Below, piece after piece: positions 53,252-62,018 of a stretch of DNA of 64,000 bases. Position numbers and translations under genes: made by a program. This DNA comes from JOPF133 sp052144935 (GTDB taxonomy: Bacteria > Acidobacteriota > Terriglobia > Bryobacterales > Bryobacteraceae), in the NCBI GenBank assembly GCA_052144935.1, contig JBKQPR010000268.1, forward strand, positions 5,229-69,228. Direction: 5' to 3'. The notes under the pieces are model-generated. The model had not been told where the DNA came from. It worked only from the letters and a program-made list of their open reading frames with translations, and ran no database searches. Within the stretch, counting starts at the first letter, position 1; the number at the start of each line of letters is the position of its first letter.

Positions 53252-53440
53252 ATGCCGCAGACCGTTTGTGTAATCGGAACCCTTCCCAGTGAATTGAACT
53301 GGGTCCGCATGCTGGTGGCGCTGCTGCGGCACCCCGATCCGAGCGTGGCCGAACTGACGCGCCAGGCGTTGGTCTACCTTACCCAGTCCGCCGCTGCGCG
53401 AGAAGGCAGGGAGGTTCAGGCCTTGGACCCCGCGGGCTGA
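53252..53440 (+). CDS. Small hypothetical protein (62 aa)
   Basis: A 62-residue protein from ATG 53252 with GAAAGGCGG upstream: VCVIGTLPSELNWVRMLVAL, then LRHPDPSVAELTRQALVYLT. Helical, regular codon choice and its own ribosome site make it plausible. It runs divergently from the gene at 52840. Function unknown. Confidence 0.4.
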   Translation: MPQTVCVIGTLPSELNWVRMLVALLRHPDPSVAELTRQALVYLTQSAAAREGREVQALDPAG

Positions 53441-53907
53441 GAATTTGCGCCGGGACGGCACGATTCGAGGGGGCGCGCTAAGGTGGGTGCTGGCGTTGAC
53501 GGCCCGCCCGTGTCGTGCCTGGCGCTTATTGACCTGCTTTGCCGGCCAACCCGCTCCTCCGGTTGGGCGGGAGTGGAGCTTCCGGGCGCCGGCCAGGGTC
53601 GTACGGGCGCTTGGAACCACCTTGGCGGTTGCCCTTGTTTCTCTTCCCCTCCCCGCCGGCTTGTGCCCGGGCACAAACCAACCACCGTCGCGGTTCACGC
53701 TGCTTACGAGCGCTCCGCCCTGGCTGAAAGCTTCGTCCCGGAACGGCTTTGCGCACAGCGCCAGCGGTAGCCATGTTCGGCGCGGCCCCGCGGCCGGCGC
53801 CCACGCCGGCCATCCTGGAGGACCGTGCGGCCAGTGTGGGATTCCCATATACAGGATATTAGAATCGCATTATCCTATAAGTGGGGGTTGCCCCCGGGAG
53901 GCTTTGC
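53441..53907. other. Intergenic region with palindromes
   Basis: Frames on both strands are Pro/Arg-rich and unsupported. Holds the perfect 16-bp palindrome TTGTGCCCGGGCACAA (53661-53676) and, closer to the next gene, AGGATA-N12-TATCCT (about 53854-53877) in an AT-richer stretch that may hold the promoter of the stress-protein gene. Confidence 0.4.
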
Positions 53908-54765
53908 ATGAGGTCTCTGTCCCATATCCTATTGCCTGTGGATTTTTCCGAGCGCGCCGCGGGCGCCGCCCGGTATGCCAAGCTGCTGGCTGCGCATTTC
54001 CATTCCGCCGTTACGCTGTTGCACGTTCTCACTCCGCCGCAATATGAATTCGGGGCCATGGATATCGGCGGTGTGATGACCGCCGATCTGTATCGGAGCC
54101 GGAACGAGCTGGCGGTGCGCGACCTGGACGCCTTCCTGGCCGCCGATTGGGAAGGCGTAGACGTGCGCCGGGTAGTCTTGGAGGGCGATCCGGCGCAACA
54201 GATCGTGGAATACGCGCACACCGACCCGTGCGGGCTGATCATCATGCCCACGCACGGCTACGGCCCGTTCCGCCGCTTCATTCTGGGGTCGAACACCGCC
54301 AAAGTCCTGCACGATGCCGATTGTCCCGTGTGGACGGGGGTCCATTTGCAAGAAGCTCCCGTGGCTACGGCGCCGGTGCGTGGGATTCTGTGCGCGGTGG
54401 ACCTGGGCCCGCAGAGCGCCGCGACGCTGGAGTGGGCCTCCTGGCTGGCGCGCGAATTGGGCGCATCGCTCACCTTGCTGCACGTAGCTTCATGTCCGTC
54501 GGCCTCGCCGGAAGCGGCCGGCCGGTCGAGCGTCCTGGAGGCCGCCGAAGAGGAACTGGCGCGCTTGCAGGCGACCGCCGGAGCGCCGGCGGATCTGCGA
54601 GTGGAGGCCGGAGAAGCGCCCCGCGCCATCTGCGGGGCGGCCGCCCGCTTGGGCGCCAGTCTGCTGGTGATCGGGCGGGGTTCGGCCGCGGGAGTTTTCG
54701 GACGGCTTCGCACCAACGCTTACGCCATCATTCGCCAATCGCCCTGTCCGGTAGTCAGCGTCTGA
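53908..54765 (+). CDS. Tandem universal stress protein
   Basis: A 285-residue cytosolic protein of two UspA domains. Domain 1: SLSHILLPVDFSERAAGAAR and MPTHGYGPFRRFILGSNTAK (ATP-binding G-2x-G-9x-G(S/N) type). Domain 2: VRGILCAVDLGPQSAATLEW and VIGRGSAAGVFGRLRTNAYA. ATG 53908 has GGGAGG upstream. A monocistronic gene. Confidence 0.93.
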   Translation: MRSLSHILLPVDFSERAAGAARYAKLLAAHFHSAVTLLHVLTPPQYEFGAMDIGGVMTADLYRSRNELAVRDLDAFLAADWEGVDVRRVVLEGDPAQQIVEYAHTDPCGLIIMPTHGYGPFRRFILGSNTAKVLHDADCPVWTGVHLQEAPVATAPVRGILCAVDLGPQSAATLEWASWLARELGASLTLLHVASCPSASPEAAGRSSVLEAAEEELARLQATAGAPADLRVEAGEAPRAICGAAARLGASLLVIGRGSAAGVFGRLRTNAYAIIRQSPCPVVSV

Positions 54766-54810
54766 CGGTCTGTCGGGCGGCTGCCGGACGCCGGCGCGGA
54801 GCGTGATACA

Positions 54811-56610
54811 GTGCAGGGAGTGAACCCCCGCACGGTGCACCAGGTCCTCGAAGAAACCGCCCGCCTTTACGGCGACAAACCGGCCCTGCGCCAGCCCGTT
54901 CCGCCCCAAGCCCCGGCCACCGAATACACCTACCTGACGTACACCTGGAATCAGTACCGGCAGGCGGTGGAGGAAATCGCCGCGGGTCTGCGTTCCCTGG
55001 GCATTGAAAGGGGCGACGTGGTGGCGCTCGATTCGGAAACCCGCCTGGAATTCTACCTGGCCGATCTGGGGGTGATGGCCAACGGCTCCATCGCGGCCGC
55101 CCTGTACCCCAGCTATCCGCCCAAGGACCTGCTACGCACCATCGAAAACTGCGGCGCGCGCGCGGTCTTTGTCGAGGACCCGGCCACTTACCAGGCGCTC
55201 CGCGAGGCGCCCGTGCAGCACTGGATTCTGCTGACCGGCGAAGCGCCGGGGGCCCTCGGCATGGAGGCGTTGCGTGAACGGGGCCGCGCCGCCATGGCCG
55301 CCGACCCGCGGTGGCTCGAACGTATGCAGGCCGAAGTGCGGCCGTCCGATCACGCGATCCTCTATCTCACGTCGGGCGCCACTGGAGAACCCAAAATGGC
55401 GCTGGTCACGCACCAGGCGATTGTGGCCAATCTGGATATGGGTCCCTCGGTCCTGCCGATCGGGCCGGAGGACGCGACGGTGGCATTTCTGCCTTCCGCG
55501 CACATCGCGCAGCGGGTGGTCATCGAGCTGCTGCCGCTGCGTTGCGGCATGCCCATCACCTTCGCGGAGAGCCTGCTCAAGCTGCCCCAGGACATCCGGC
55601 GGGTCCGCCCCACGATCCTGCTGGCCCCGCCGCGCATGTGGGAGCGCATCTACTCGACCATCTGCACCGAGCTGCGCAAACGGCCCGCCGCGGCGCGCCA
55701 GGCCTTCTATGCGGGACTGGCGCTGGCGCTGGCGGCAGCGCGCTACCGGCGCCAGGGGAAACCCGTGCCGTGGCGTCTGCGCGTGCCGCTCAAACTCGCC
55801 GATCGCGTGCTATTCCGTAAGATCCGCGCGCGCTTCGGCGGGCGGCTGCGGGTGGCCGCCTCGGGCGCCGCGCCGCTCAGCAAGGATCTGGCCGAGTTCT
55901 GGGAAGCCGTCGGCATGCCGCTGATCGAAGGCTACGGCCTCACCGAAGGCGGCGTGGTTACCATGAATCCGCTCAACCACCCGAAACCCGGCAGCATCGG
56001 CAAGCCGATCGCGGACATTCAAGTGCGCCTGGCGCCGGATGGCGAGCTGCTGGTCGCCAGCCCGTGCCTGTTTTCGGGATACCTGAACGACCAGGCCTCG
56101 ACCGCCGAGGTACTGCGCGACGGCTGGCTGCACACGGGCGACCTTGCCCACATCGATAGCGAGGGCTACGTTTTCATCACCGGCCGGAAGAAGGAGCTGA
56201 TTGTCTCCTCCACCGGCAAGAAAGTCCATCCCGCGCGGGTGGAAGGCCTTTTCAAAATGGAGCCGCTGATCAGCCAGGTGGTGCTGATCGGCGACCGCCT
56301 GCCTTACCTCACCGCCCTGTTCACCATCAACGGCGCGGCCACCGAAGCGCTAAAAGGCATGGAGGAATGGAAGGGGCGTCCGGCCGCCGAGATTGCGCAG
56401 GCGCCGCCCGTCGAGGCCGAGATCCGCAAGGCGGTGGCCCGCGTCAACCGGCAGCTCGCCCCCTTCGAGCAGGTGCGCAAGTACCGCGTGCTGGGGCGCG
56501 ATTTTTCGATCGAGCAAGGCGAACTGACCGCGACCATGAAGGTGCGCCGCGCCCAGGTGCTGGAGAATTTCAAAGAGCATATCGCCGAGTTGTACGCCGG
56601 CCGGGAGTAA
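54811..56610 (+). CDS. Long-chain fatty-acid CoA ligase (AMP-forming)
   Basis: A 599-residue adenylating enzyme. Motifs: ILYLTSGATGEPKMAL (P-loop, where PKG is PKM), GYGLTEGGVVTMNPL, GWLHTGDLAHIDSEGYVFIT and GRKKELIVSSTGKKVHPARV, which with the length place it among FadD/ACSL-type long-chain synthetases. GTG 54811 is the start chosen; GTG 54820 is possible. Its last 40 codons and 3' flank are duplicated at 58220-58376. Confidence 0.92.
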   Translation: MQGVNPRTVHQVLEETARLYGDKPALRQPVPPQAPATEYTYLTYTWNQYRQAVEEIAAGLRSLGIERGDVVALDSETRLEFYLADLGVMANGSIAAALYPSYPPKDLLRTIENCGARAVFVEDPATYQALREAPVQHWILLTGEAPGALGMEALRERGRAAMAADPRWLERMQAEVRPSDHAILYLTSGATGEPKMALVTHQAIVANLDMGPSVLPIGPEDATVAFLPSAHIAQRVVIELLPLRCGMPITFAESLLKLPQDIRRVRPTILLAPPRMWERIYSTICTELRKRPAAARQAFYAGLALALAAARYRRQGKPVPWRLRVPLKLADRVLFRKIRARFGGRLRVAASGAAPLSKDLAEFWEAVGMPLIEGYGLTEGGVVTMNPLNHPKPGSIGKPIADIQVRLAPDGELLVASPCLFSGYLNDQASTAEVLRDGWLHTGDLAHIDSEGYVFITGRKKELIVSSTGKKVHPARVEGLFKMEPLISQVVLIGDRLPYLTALFTINGAATEALKGMEEWKGRPAAEIAQAPPVEAEIRKAVARVNRQLAPFEQVRKYRVLGRDFSIEQGELTATMKVRRAQVLENFKEHIAELYAGRE

Positions 56611-56647
56611 GTGGGCCAGGTCTCCCGGCTCCGCGGAAGGCGCCCTG
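56491..56647. repeat. Left copy of a 157-bp direct repeat
   Basis: Covers the 3' end of the CoA ligase gene and 37 bp beyond. The right copy is at 58220-58376; both share CTGGAGAATTTCAAAGAGC and GTGGGCCAGGTCTCCCGGC. The pair brackets the beta-helix gene. Confidence 0.85.
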
Positions 56648-56898
56648 TGAAGCCGCGCGGAAGGCGCCCCGTAAACTCTCACCGGGCAGCCACGAAGGAA
56701 AAGGGAAGCGTCTCCCCGCTGAGGCCAAGCCCGCGCCCGGCGAGTTTCTCCATCCATCGACCCCGACATCCGGCGAGGGTACGCTGCGTTACATTTCTAA
56801 ACCGCCCCTGGCGCCGATCTAGTCTATACTTAACCTGCTACGCTGCGGGGCCTGCTTTGGCCTTCGCGGTTGAGAATCCCTGTTCAGGAGAAAACTGA

Positions 56899-58176
56899 GT
56901 GATGTTGAAACGAACGAGTGCGCGAAGAGTGTGGATACTATCGCTGGTGTTGACTGCGCCGGCGGCTGCGGCAACCTGGTGCGTGAACCCGGCGGGATCC
57001 GGGGGATGCAGCAAAACCATTGGAGCCGCGGTTTCGGCCGCGGCAGCCGGCGATTCGGTCGAAGTCGCGGCGGGTACCTATGCGGAAGACGTGGTGGTCG
57101 GCAAGAGCCTGAATTTGTTCGGGGCCAATCCGAGCACAACCATTATCAACGCCGCCGGCTTGAGTAACGGCATCTATGTGGATGGTATGGACAACCCCAA
57201 CCTGAGCGGCGTGCTGATTTCCGGCTTCACGGTGCAAAACGCCAATTTCGAAGGCATCGTGGTCACCAATGCCAGCGGCATCACCATTATGGGGAACACC
57301 GTCACCGGGAACAATAAGGGATTGGTCCAAACGGCCGCCGGGCCTACGTGTCCAAACACTCCGGTGTGGGAGACCAACGAGGGAGACGATTGCGGCGAAG
57401 GGATTCACCTCAGCGGAGTGAATAACGCGACGGTTTTGAACAACACGGTCAACGCGAACGCTGGAGGAATCCTGTTGAGCGACGACACCGGAGCAACTAC
57501 CCAGATTCTTATTACGGGCAATGTCGTGAGCAATAACGCGCTGGATTGCGGAATTACCCTGGCTTCGCATCCGCCCGCGGCTTCCACGGGGTCGGCCAAC
57601 CCGCTGGGCGTCTACGGCAATACCGTGACCGGCAACCAGTCTTTGCAGAATGGCTTATTGGGAGAGGGCGCCGGCGTGGGGATTTTCGCGTCGGTGCCGG
57701 GCGCCAAGGCCTATAGCAACCTGGTGTCCAATAATGTCATCACGGGCAATGGTATTCCCGGCGTGGCGATCCACGGACATACGCCCGGGCAGGTTCTGAA
57801 CGGCAACATGGTTCTGGCGAACACGATCGGCGGAAACGGCGCCGATCTCCAGGATTCGGCCACGCCGGGGCCCACCGGAATCAATATCTACAGCGTGACG
57901 CCGGTGACCGGGACGGTGGTCGTGGGGAACACCATCTCGAATGAGACCATCGCGGTGGCGTGGAACGCCCCTGGCGAGGCGCGCGTCGAAAGTAACGTCC
58001 TTGGCGCCAAAATCGGCGTGTACAATCTCGGGACCGGGACGGTGACGGCCGACAACAATTGGTGGGGATGCTCCGTGAACCCGCTCACGCCGATCTCTGC
58101 TTTCATAGGGTGCGCGCCTCCCGCCGGCGCCGTGACCGTCAACAACTGGATGACGCAGCCCCCCGCCTCCCACTAA
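56899..58176 (+). CDS. Secreted right-handed beta-helix protein (pectate-lyase/NosD-like fold)
   Basis: A 425-residue protein: a signal peptide (about 1-25, ending APAAAA), then PGSGGCSKTIGAAVSAAAAG and repeated short beta-rungs of the type ITIMGNTVTGNN, ATVLNNTVNANAGGILLS, ISNETIAVAWN. Several Cys may form disulfides. No catalytic motif seen. AGGAG lies before GTG 56899 / ATG 56902, and TATACT (56823-56828) may be the -10 box. Likely a cell-surface or extracellular carbohydrate-binding or -cleaving protein. Flanked by the ligase-end repeats. Confidence 0.85.
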   Translation: MMLKRTSARRVWILSLVLTAPAAAATWCVNPAGSGGCSKTIGAAVSAAAAGDSVEVAAGTYAEDVVVGKSLNLFGANPSTTIINAAGLSNGIYVDGMDNPNLSGVLISGFTVQNANFEGIVVTNASGITIMGNTVTGNNKGLVQTAAGPTCPNTPVWETNEGDDCGEGIHLSGVNNATVLNNTVNANAGGILLSDDTGATTQILITGNVVSNNALDCGITLASHPPAASTGSANPLGVYGNTVTGNQSLQNGLLGEGAGVGIFASVPGAKAYSNLVSNNVITGNGIPGVAIHGHTPGQVLNGNMVLANTIGGNGADLQDSATPGPTGINIYSVTPVTGTVVVGNTISNETIAVAWNAPGEARVESNVLGAKIGVYNLGTGTVTADNNWWGCSVNPLTPISAFIGCAPPAGAVTVNNWMTQPPASH

Positions 58177-58219
58177 AGGTGGTGCGAGGCCCGTGCGCGG
58201 CGGGAAGGCCGCCCTGGTT

Positions 58220-58340
58220 CTGGGGCGCGATTTTTCGGATCGAGCGGGGAGAACTCACCGCTGCCGTGAAGGTGCGCCGCACCCAGGTGCTGGAGAATTT
58301 CAAAGAGCGAATTGCCGGGTTGTACGCCGGCCGGGAGTAA
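58220..58340 (+). pseudogene. Duplicated 3' fragment of the CoA ligase gene
   Basis: Encodes the last 40 residues of the ligase with changes (ERGELTAAVKVRRTQVLENF, then KERIAGLYAGRE and stop) after a one-base insertion in the GATTTTTCG word. No start of its own. The repeat continues to 58376. Confidence 0.8.
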
Positions 58341-58727
58341 GTGGGCCAGGTCTCCCGGCACCGCGGAAAGCGCCCCGCTCCCGCTGAGGTCAGGCTGGCT
58401 GCTGCCGGCCGGGAGCCCTCTCACACAGCGGCTGTTTGGGAGCATGGCACGGCGGATCGATGCGCCCGGCGGTGGCGGCGCGGTAGAGAGGGGAAGGGGG
58501 CGCAACGAAACCAGGCAACCAGCAGGAAGGGCCGGAGAGGTGCGTGTGAAATGGGCTGATAAAGACAGAATTTCCCGGTTTTGGATTCTTCCGGCAGGGT
58601 GACAACTGCGCCTTGCGCGGGCGAAGATGGCATCCGAGGAAAAAACTGCGCCTGGAGGATCGGAGATGTATACTGATTGAAACCTGGGATGCCCAAATGG
58701 AAATTCCGGTTCAAGGAGTATTGAAAT
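58341..58727. other. Intergenic region after the ligase fragment
   Basis: The remainder of the direct repeat (to about 58376), then no supported gene. TATACT (58669-58674) may be the -10 of the following gene, and AAGGAG at about 58713 its ribosome site. Confidence 0.4.
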
Positions 58728-59237
58728 ATGAAGAAGACTCTCTTCGGCGGAAAATGGCGCTCGGCAGCGAGCGCTTTGATGCTCTGTCTCGCGCTGGCCG
58801 CTGCTGTCGCATTGGTCAAGCGCGGTAACGCTTTCACCCTGATCGAGCTGATACTCAAATTCGATCCGGTCGAGATCACGTCCAGCCAAACTTCCCACAT
58901 TGTGTTCAACAATACATTCGGCTCGCAAACGGTACACGCGGAATTCATTTGGTTCGACGTGATCTCCGGCAATATGATCGGAGCGCCGTACCAGGCCGAC
59001 GTGGCGGCGGGCCATGGCGCCATTGCATTACTGCTTCCGGCCGTGACAGTGGGGACTAATGCGGCGGTCAGCTCGCAAGCGATCTACGCTACGATCACCC
59101 TATCGCCCGGTCCCAACGGGCAGTCGCTCCCTCAGAATATCGCCGGGCAAATTGGCGCCACGATGGAGGTGGTGGACAAAGCCACGGGAGCGGTCACGGT
59201 GGCGCGCGGATTATCCCTGTTGCCGGCCGTCCAGTAG
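58728..59237 (+). CDS. Secreted hypothetical protein
   Basis: A 169-residue protein with a signal peptide (SAASALMLCLALAAAVALV) and a beta-rich mature part (DPVEITSSQTSHIVFNN, VHAEFIWFDVISGNMIG, SQAIYATITLSPGPNGQSLP). No family recognised. AAGGAG before ATG 58728. FTLIEL at 36-41 looks like a pilin word but has no helix after it. Confidence 0.6.
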   Translation: MKKTLFGGKWRSAASALMLCLALAAAVALVKRGNAFTLIELILKFDPVEITSSQTSHIVFNNTFGSQTVHAEFIWFDVISGNMIGAPYQADVAAGHGAIALLLPAVTVGTNAAVSSQAIYATITLSPGPNGQSLPQNIAGQIGATMEVVDKATGAVTVARGLSLLPAVQ

Positions 59238-59303
59238 GAGGATCATCCGAGCTGTCGCGCGCTCGAAGAACGGGCGCGCGATTTTTCGGGCGGCGAGGTT
59301 CGA

Positions 59304-60824
59304 ATGGCAAACCCAACCATCGAGCGGGAGGCGGACCAGGTGCGGCCCGGCCCGGCAGATTTCGCGAGGGTCTGGTTTTGGCTGGCCACAGCCCTGGTCA
59401 CCGGAGCGATCGTCATGGGCCTCGAACTGGTTGCATTCCGGCTGTACGCACCGTATTTCGGATATTCCGTATACGTGTGGGGCAGCATGATCTCGGTAGT
59501 TATGGGAGCGCTGGCGTGCGGTTATGGGCTCGGCGGGCGGCTCGCGCACGGGTCGCGTCCCGAGCTGTATCTTTACGGCGCGATTTTCCTGAGCGCCTTG
59601 TATCAGATGCTGATCCTCTTCGTGGTCGGCGGCCTGCTGCCTCCGCTGTCTACGCGGGGAGACTTCGCCGGTGTTTTCGTGGCGACCATGGTCATCTTCG
59701 GGCCCACCATGGCGGCGCTCGCGGTAACCGGGCCGTTGGTGGTGCATCTCTGCGCGCGCACTGCCTGCGTGGGGTCGGCGGCAGGGAAGACGTATGGATT
59801 GTCGACTGTTGGAAGCATGGCTGGAATCGTCGTTACCACCTTCTTTCTGATACCGGGCCTGGGTACTCAGGCAACCATGCGGCTGTTATGCCTGGCAACC
59901 TTCGTGACTGCGGTCCTGGGCCTGGTGGCAAACCACCGGATGTGGGTGGCCGCGATACTCCCGGCGGCTGCCCTTCTGGTGACCCCGGATTTCGGCTGGA
60001 GCGAGAACACGGTATGGACGGGCGAGTCCGCCTACAACTTGATTCGCGTGGTCCGGCGCGGCACCCAAACAACGCTGGTGTTGAACGGCAACAACTCGGT
60101 CCACACGATCCGGAACGAAGCGGGTCCCTGGACCGGCTACTACTACGATGATTTCGCGGTGGGCCCGATGCTGGTCCATGCGGACCGTCTGCTGGTTCTA
60201 GGGCTGGGAGCGGGCGGCTCAATCCGAAGCACCCAGGCCGTCGCGCCTGGCATGACGATCGATGCCGTGGAAATAGATCCCAAAGTAGTCACCGCCGCGA
60301 TTCGCTGGTTCGGGCTCGACCGGAGTAGTCCGTTGCTCCGCATTCATGTGGCGGATGCGCGTCCCTGGCTCGCCAGGAGCCGGGGCGTTTACGACCTCGT
60401 CCATCTGGACCTGTATCAGGGCGGCCCGTACATCCCGTTCTATCTTGTCACAAAGGAATTCTTTCAGCTCGTCCGTGCGCATCTGAGCGTGGACGGCCTG
60501 GTCATGATGAACGTCTTCGATCCCAGCCCCAGTGGGCGCCTCCGGGCGTCGGTCTCCGCCACGTTGCACGGCGTATTCCCCTCGGTGATGAGCGTGCGGG
60601 CGTCGCATGGCAATTACATGTTGCTCGCATTTTCCCGGGCTGTGCCCGTCTCTGAAGTGCGCAGGAGGCTGCAGAGCGCCGAACCGGCCGGCGCGTTCCG
60701 GGATCTTGCCCATGGCGTCGCCTCGCAAATCGTCGAGATTCATCCATCCGCGGACACGCCAGTATTTACGGACGACCGCGCTCCGGTTGAAGAAATCACC
60801 CGCCGTGTTCTCGCGGGAGAATAG
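59304..60824 (+). CDS. Membrane-bound spermidine-synthase-like protein
   Basis: A 506-residue protein: about seven membrane helices (residues 23-235) fused to a spermidine-synthase-type Rossmann domain, with LVLGLGAGGSIRSTQ, IDAVEIDPKVVTAAIRWFGL, HVADARPWLARSRGVYDLVH and LDLYQGGPYIPFYLVTKEFF. Related fused proteins are widespread; the aminopropyl donor and acceptor are unconfirmed, since the catalytic Asp of true SpeE is replaced in the HLDLYQGG loop context. Monocistronic. Confidence 0.85.
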   Translation: MANPTIEREADQVRPGPADFARVWFWLATALVTGAIVMGLELVAFRLYAPYFGYSVYVWGSMISVVMGALACGYGLGGRLAHGSRPELYLYGAIFLSALYQMLILFVVGGLLPPLSTRGDFAGVFVATMVIFGPTMAALAVTGPLVVHLCARTACVGSAAGKTYGLSTVGSMAGIVVTTFFLIPGLGTQATMRLLCLATFVTAVLGLVANHRMWVAAILPAAALLVTPDFGWSENTVWTGESAYNLIRVVRRGTQTTLVLNGNNSVHTIRNEAGPWTGYYYDDFAVGPMLVHADRLLVLGLGAGGSIRSTQAVAPGMTIDAVEIDPKVVTAAIRWFGLDRSSPLLRIHVADARPWLARSRGVYDLVHLDLYQGGPYIPFYLVTKEFFQLVRAHLSVDGLVMMNVFDPSPSGRLRASVSATLHGVFPSVMSVRASHGNYMLLAFSRAVPVSEVRRRLQSAEPAGAFRDLAHGVASQIVEIHPSADTPVFTDDRAPVEEITRRVLAGE

Positions 60825-61027
60825 CGAAGGCGTGTTGGGTTTTCGGCGGTGCGCCACAACGGCAGGCTGTGAATTTATTCTTGCGTGGAGCCTTAGACTT
60901 TTGGCGGACTGCGGGCGCGGCTCGCTGGCCGGGGGGGCCGGGAAAGCACCTCGCGGGTAGTTGCGCGCCGAAACATTACGGTCCACGCGCTTGCCAATTC
61001 TACCCCACCGGCCCGACACTGGATGAG

Positions 61028-61912
61028 ATGCCGGCCAAAGTTCGCAAAGTCGTATTCCCCGCCGCGGGGCTTGGCACGCGATTTCTGCCTGCCACCAAGG
61101 CCCAGCCGAAAGAGATGCTGCCGATCGTCGATAAGCCGATCATTCAATACGGTGTCGAGGAGGCGCTGCAGTCGGGGATCCACAACATCATCATCGTGAC
61201 GGGCCGCGGCAAAAGCGCCATCGAGGATCACTTCGATGTCAGCTTCGAGCTGGAATACCTCCTGGAGTCGCGGAACAAGAAGGAACTGCTGAAGATCGTC
61301 CGCGGCATTTCGGACATGATCGACGTTTCCTACGTCCGCCAGAAGGAGGCCCTGGGACTGGGCCACGCCGTGCTGCGGGCCAAGGAGTTGGTGGGTGGGG
61401 AGCCGTTTGCCGTGGTGCTGGCCGACGACCTCATCGAGGCCGAGACCCCTTGCCTGCGCCAACTGCTGGACGTCTACGATTTCTTCTGCGCGCCGGTTCT
61501 GGCGGTGATGGAAGTGGCGCGCGAGAACATCTCGTCATATGGCGCCATCGATGCCGAACCGATCAGCCACAATGGCTCGCGCGACGTGGTCTACCGCATT
61601 CGCGACCTGGTGGAGAAGCCCAAGCCGGCCGATTCGCCTTCCAACCTGGCCATTATCGGGCGGTACGTGCTCACACCGGAGATCTTCGATTCGCTGCAGT
61701 CCATCGACCCTGGATCCGGCGGCGAGATTCAGCTCACCGACGCGTTGAAGCATCTGCTGCGCAGCCGGCCCATCTATGCGGTGCGCTTCGAGGGCACCCG
61801 CTACGATGCCGGCGACAAGCTGGGATTCCTCAAAGCCACCGTGGAGTATGCGCTGCGCCGCCACGACCTGGGCGGCCCCTTCCGCGAGTACCTGAAGGGG
61901 CTGAAGCTGTGA
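61028..61912 (+). CDS. galU: UTP-glucose-1-phosphate uridylyltransferase
   Basis: A 294-residue enzyme making UDP-glucose. Motifs: VVFPAAGLGTRFLPATKAQP (nucleotide-binding loop), KEMLPIVDKPIIQYGVEEAL, AVVLADDLIEAE, and GGEIQLTDALKHLLR, YDAGDKLGFLKATVEYALRR. ATG 61028; a longer frame upstream has a low-complexity start. Full length. Confidence 0.95.
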   Translation: MPAKVRKVVFPAAGLGTRFLPATKAQPKEMLPIVDKPIIQYGVEEALQSGIHNIIIVTGRGKSAIEDHFDVSFELEYLLESRNKKELLKIVRGISDMIDVSYVRQKEALGLGHAVLRAKELVGGEPFAVVLADDLIEAETPCLRQLLDVYDFFCAPVLAVMEVARENISSYGAIDAEPISHNGSRDVVYRIRDLVEKPKPADSPSNLAIIGRYVLTPEIFDSLQSIDPGSGGEIQLTDALKHLLRSRPIYAVRFEGTRYDAGDKLGFLKATVEYALRRHDLGGPFREYLKGLKL

Positions 61913-62018
61913 CAAGACGTCCGGCCCGGCGTTAGGGTAGTGTCCGGACCCTACCGGCGTTAGCCGCGTTAGCCGGCCGCGCCTGTACACCGTCCCCGCG
62001 CTGTGCCACTATGAAACC

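Noticed and set aside
53661..53676. TTGTGCCCGGGCACAA as a classical Rex site
   Set aside because: The half-sites are 6 bases apart rather than 8 and the inner bases do not match; it is also far from redox genes.
58833..58860. FTLIEL word as a type IV prepilin processing site
   Set aside because: No Gly before it and no hydrophobic helix after it; the mature part continues as beta strands, and a normal signal peptide precedes it.
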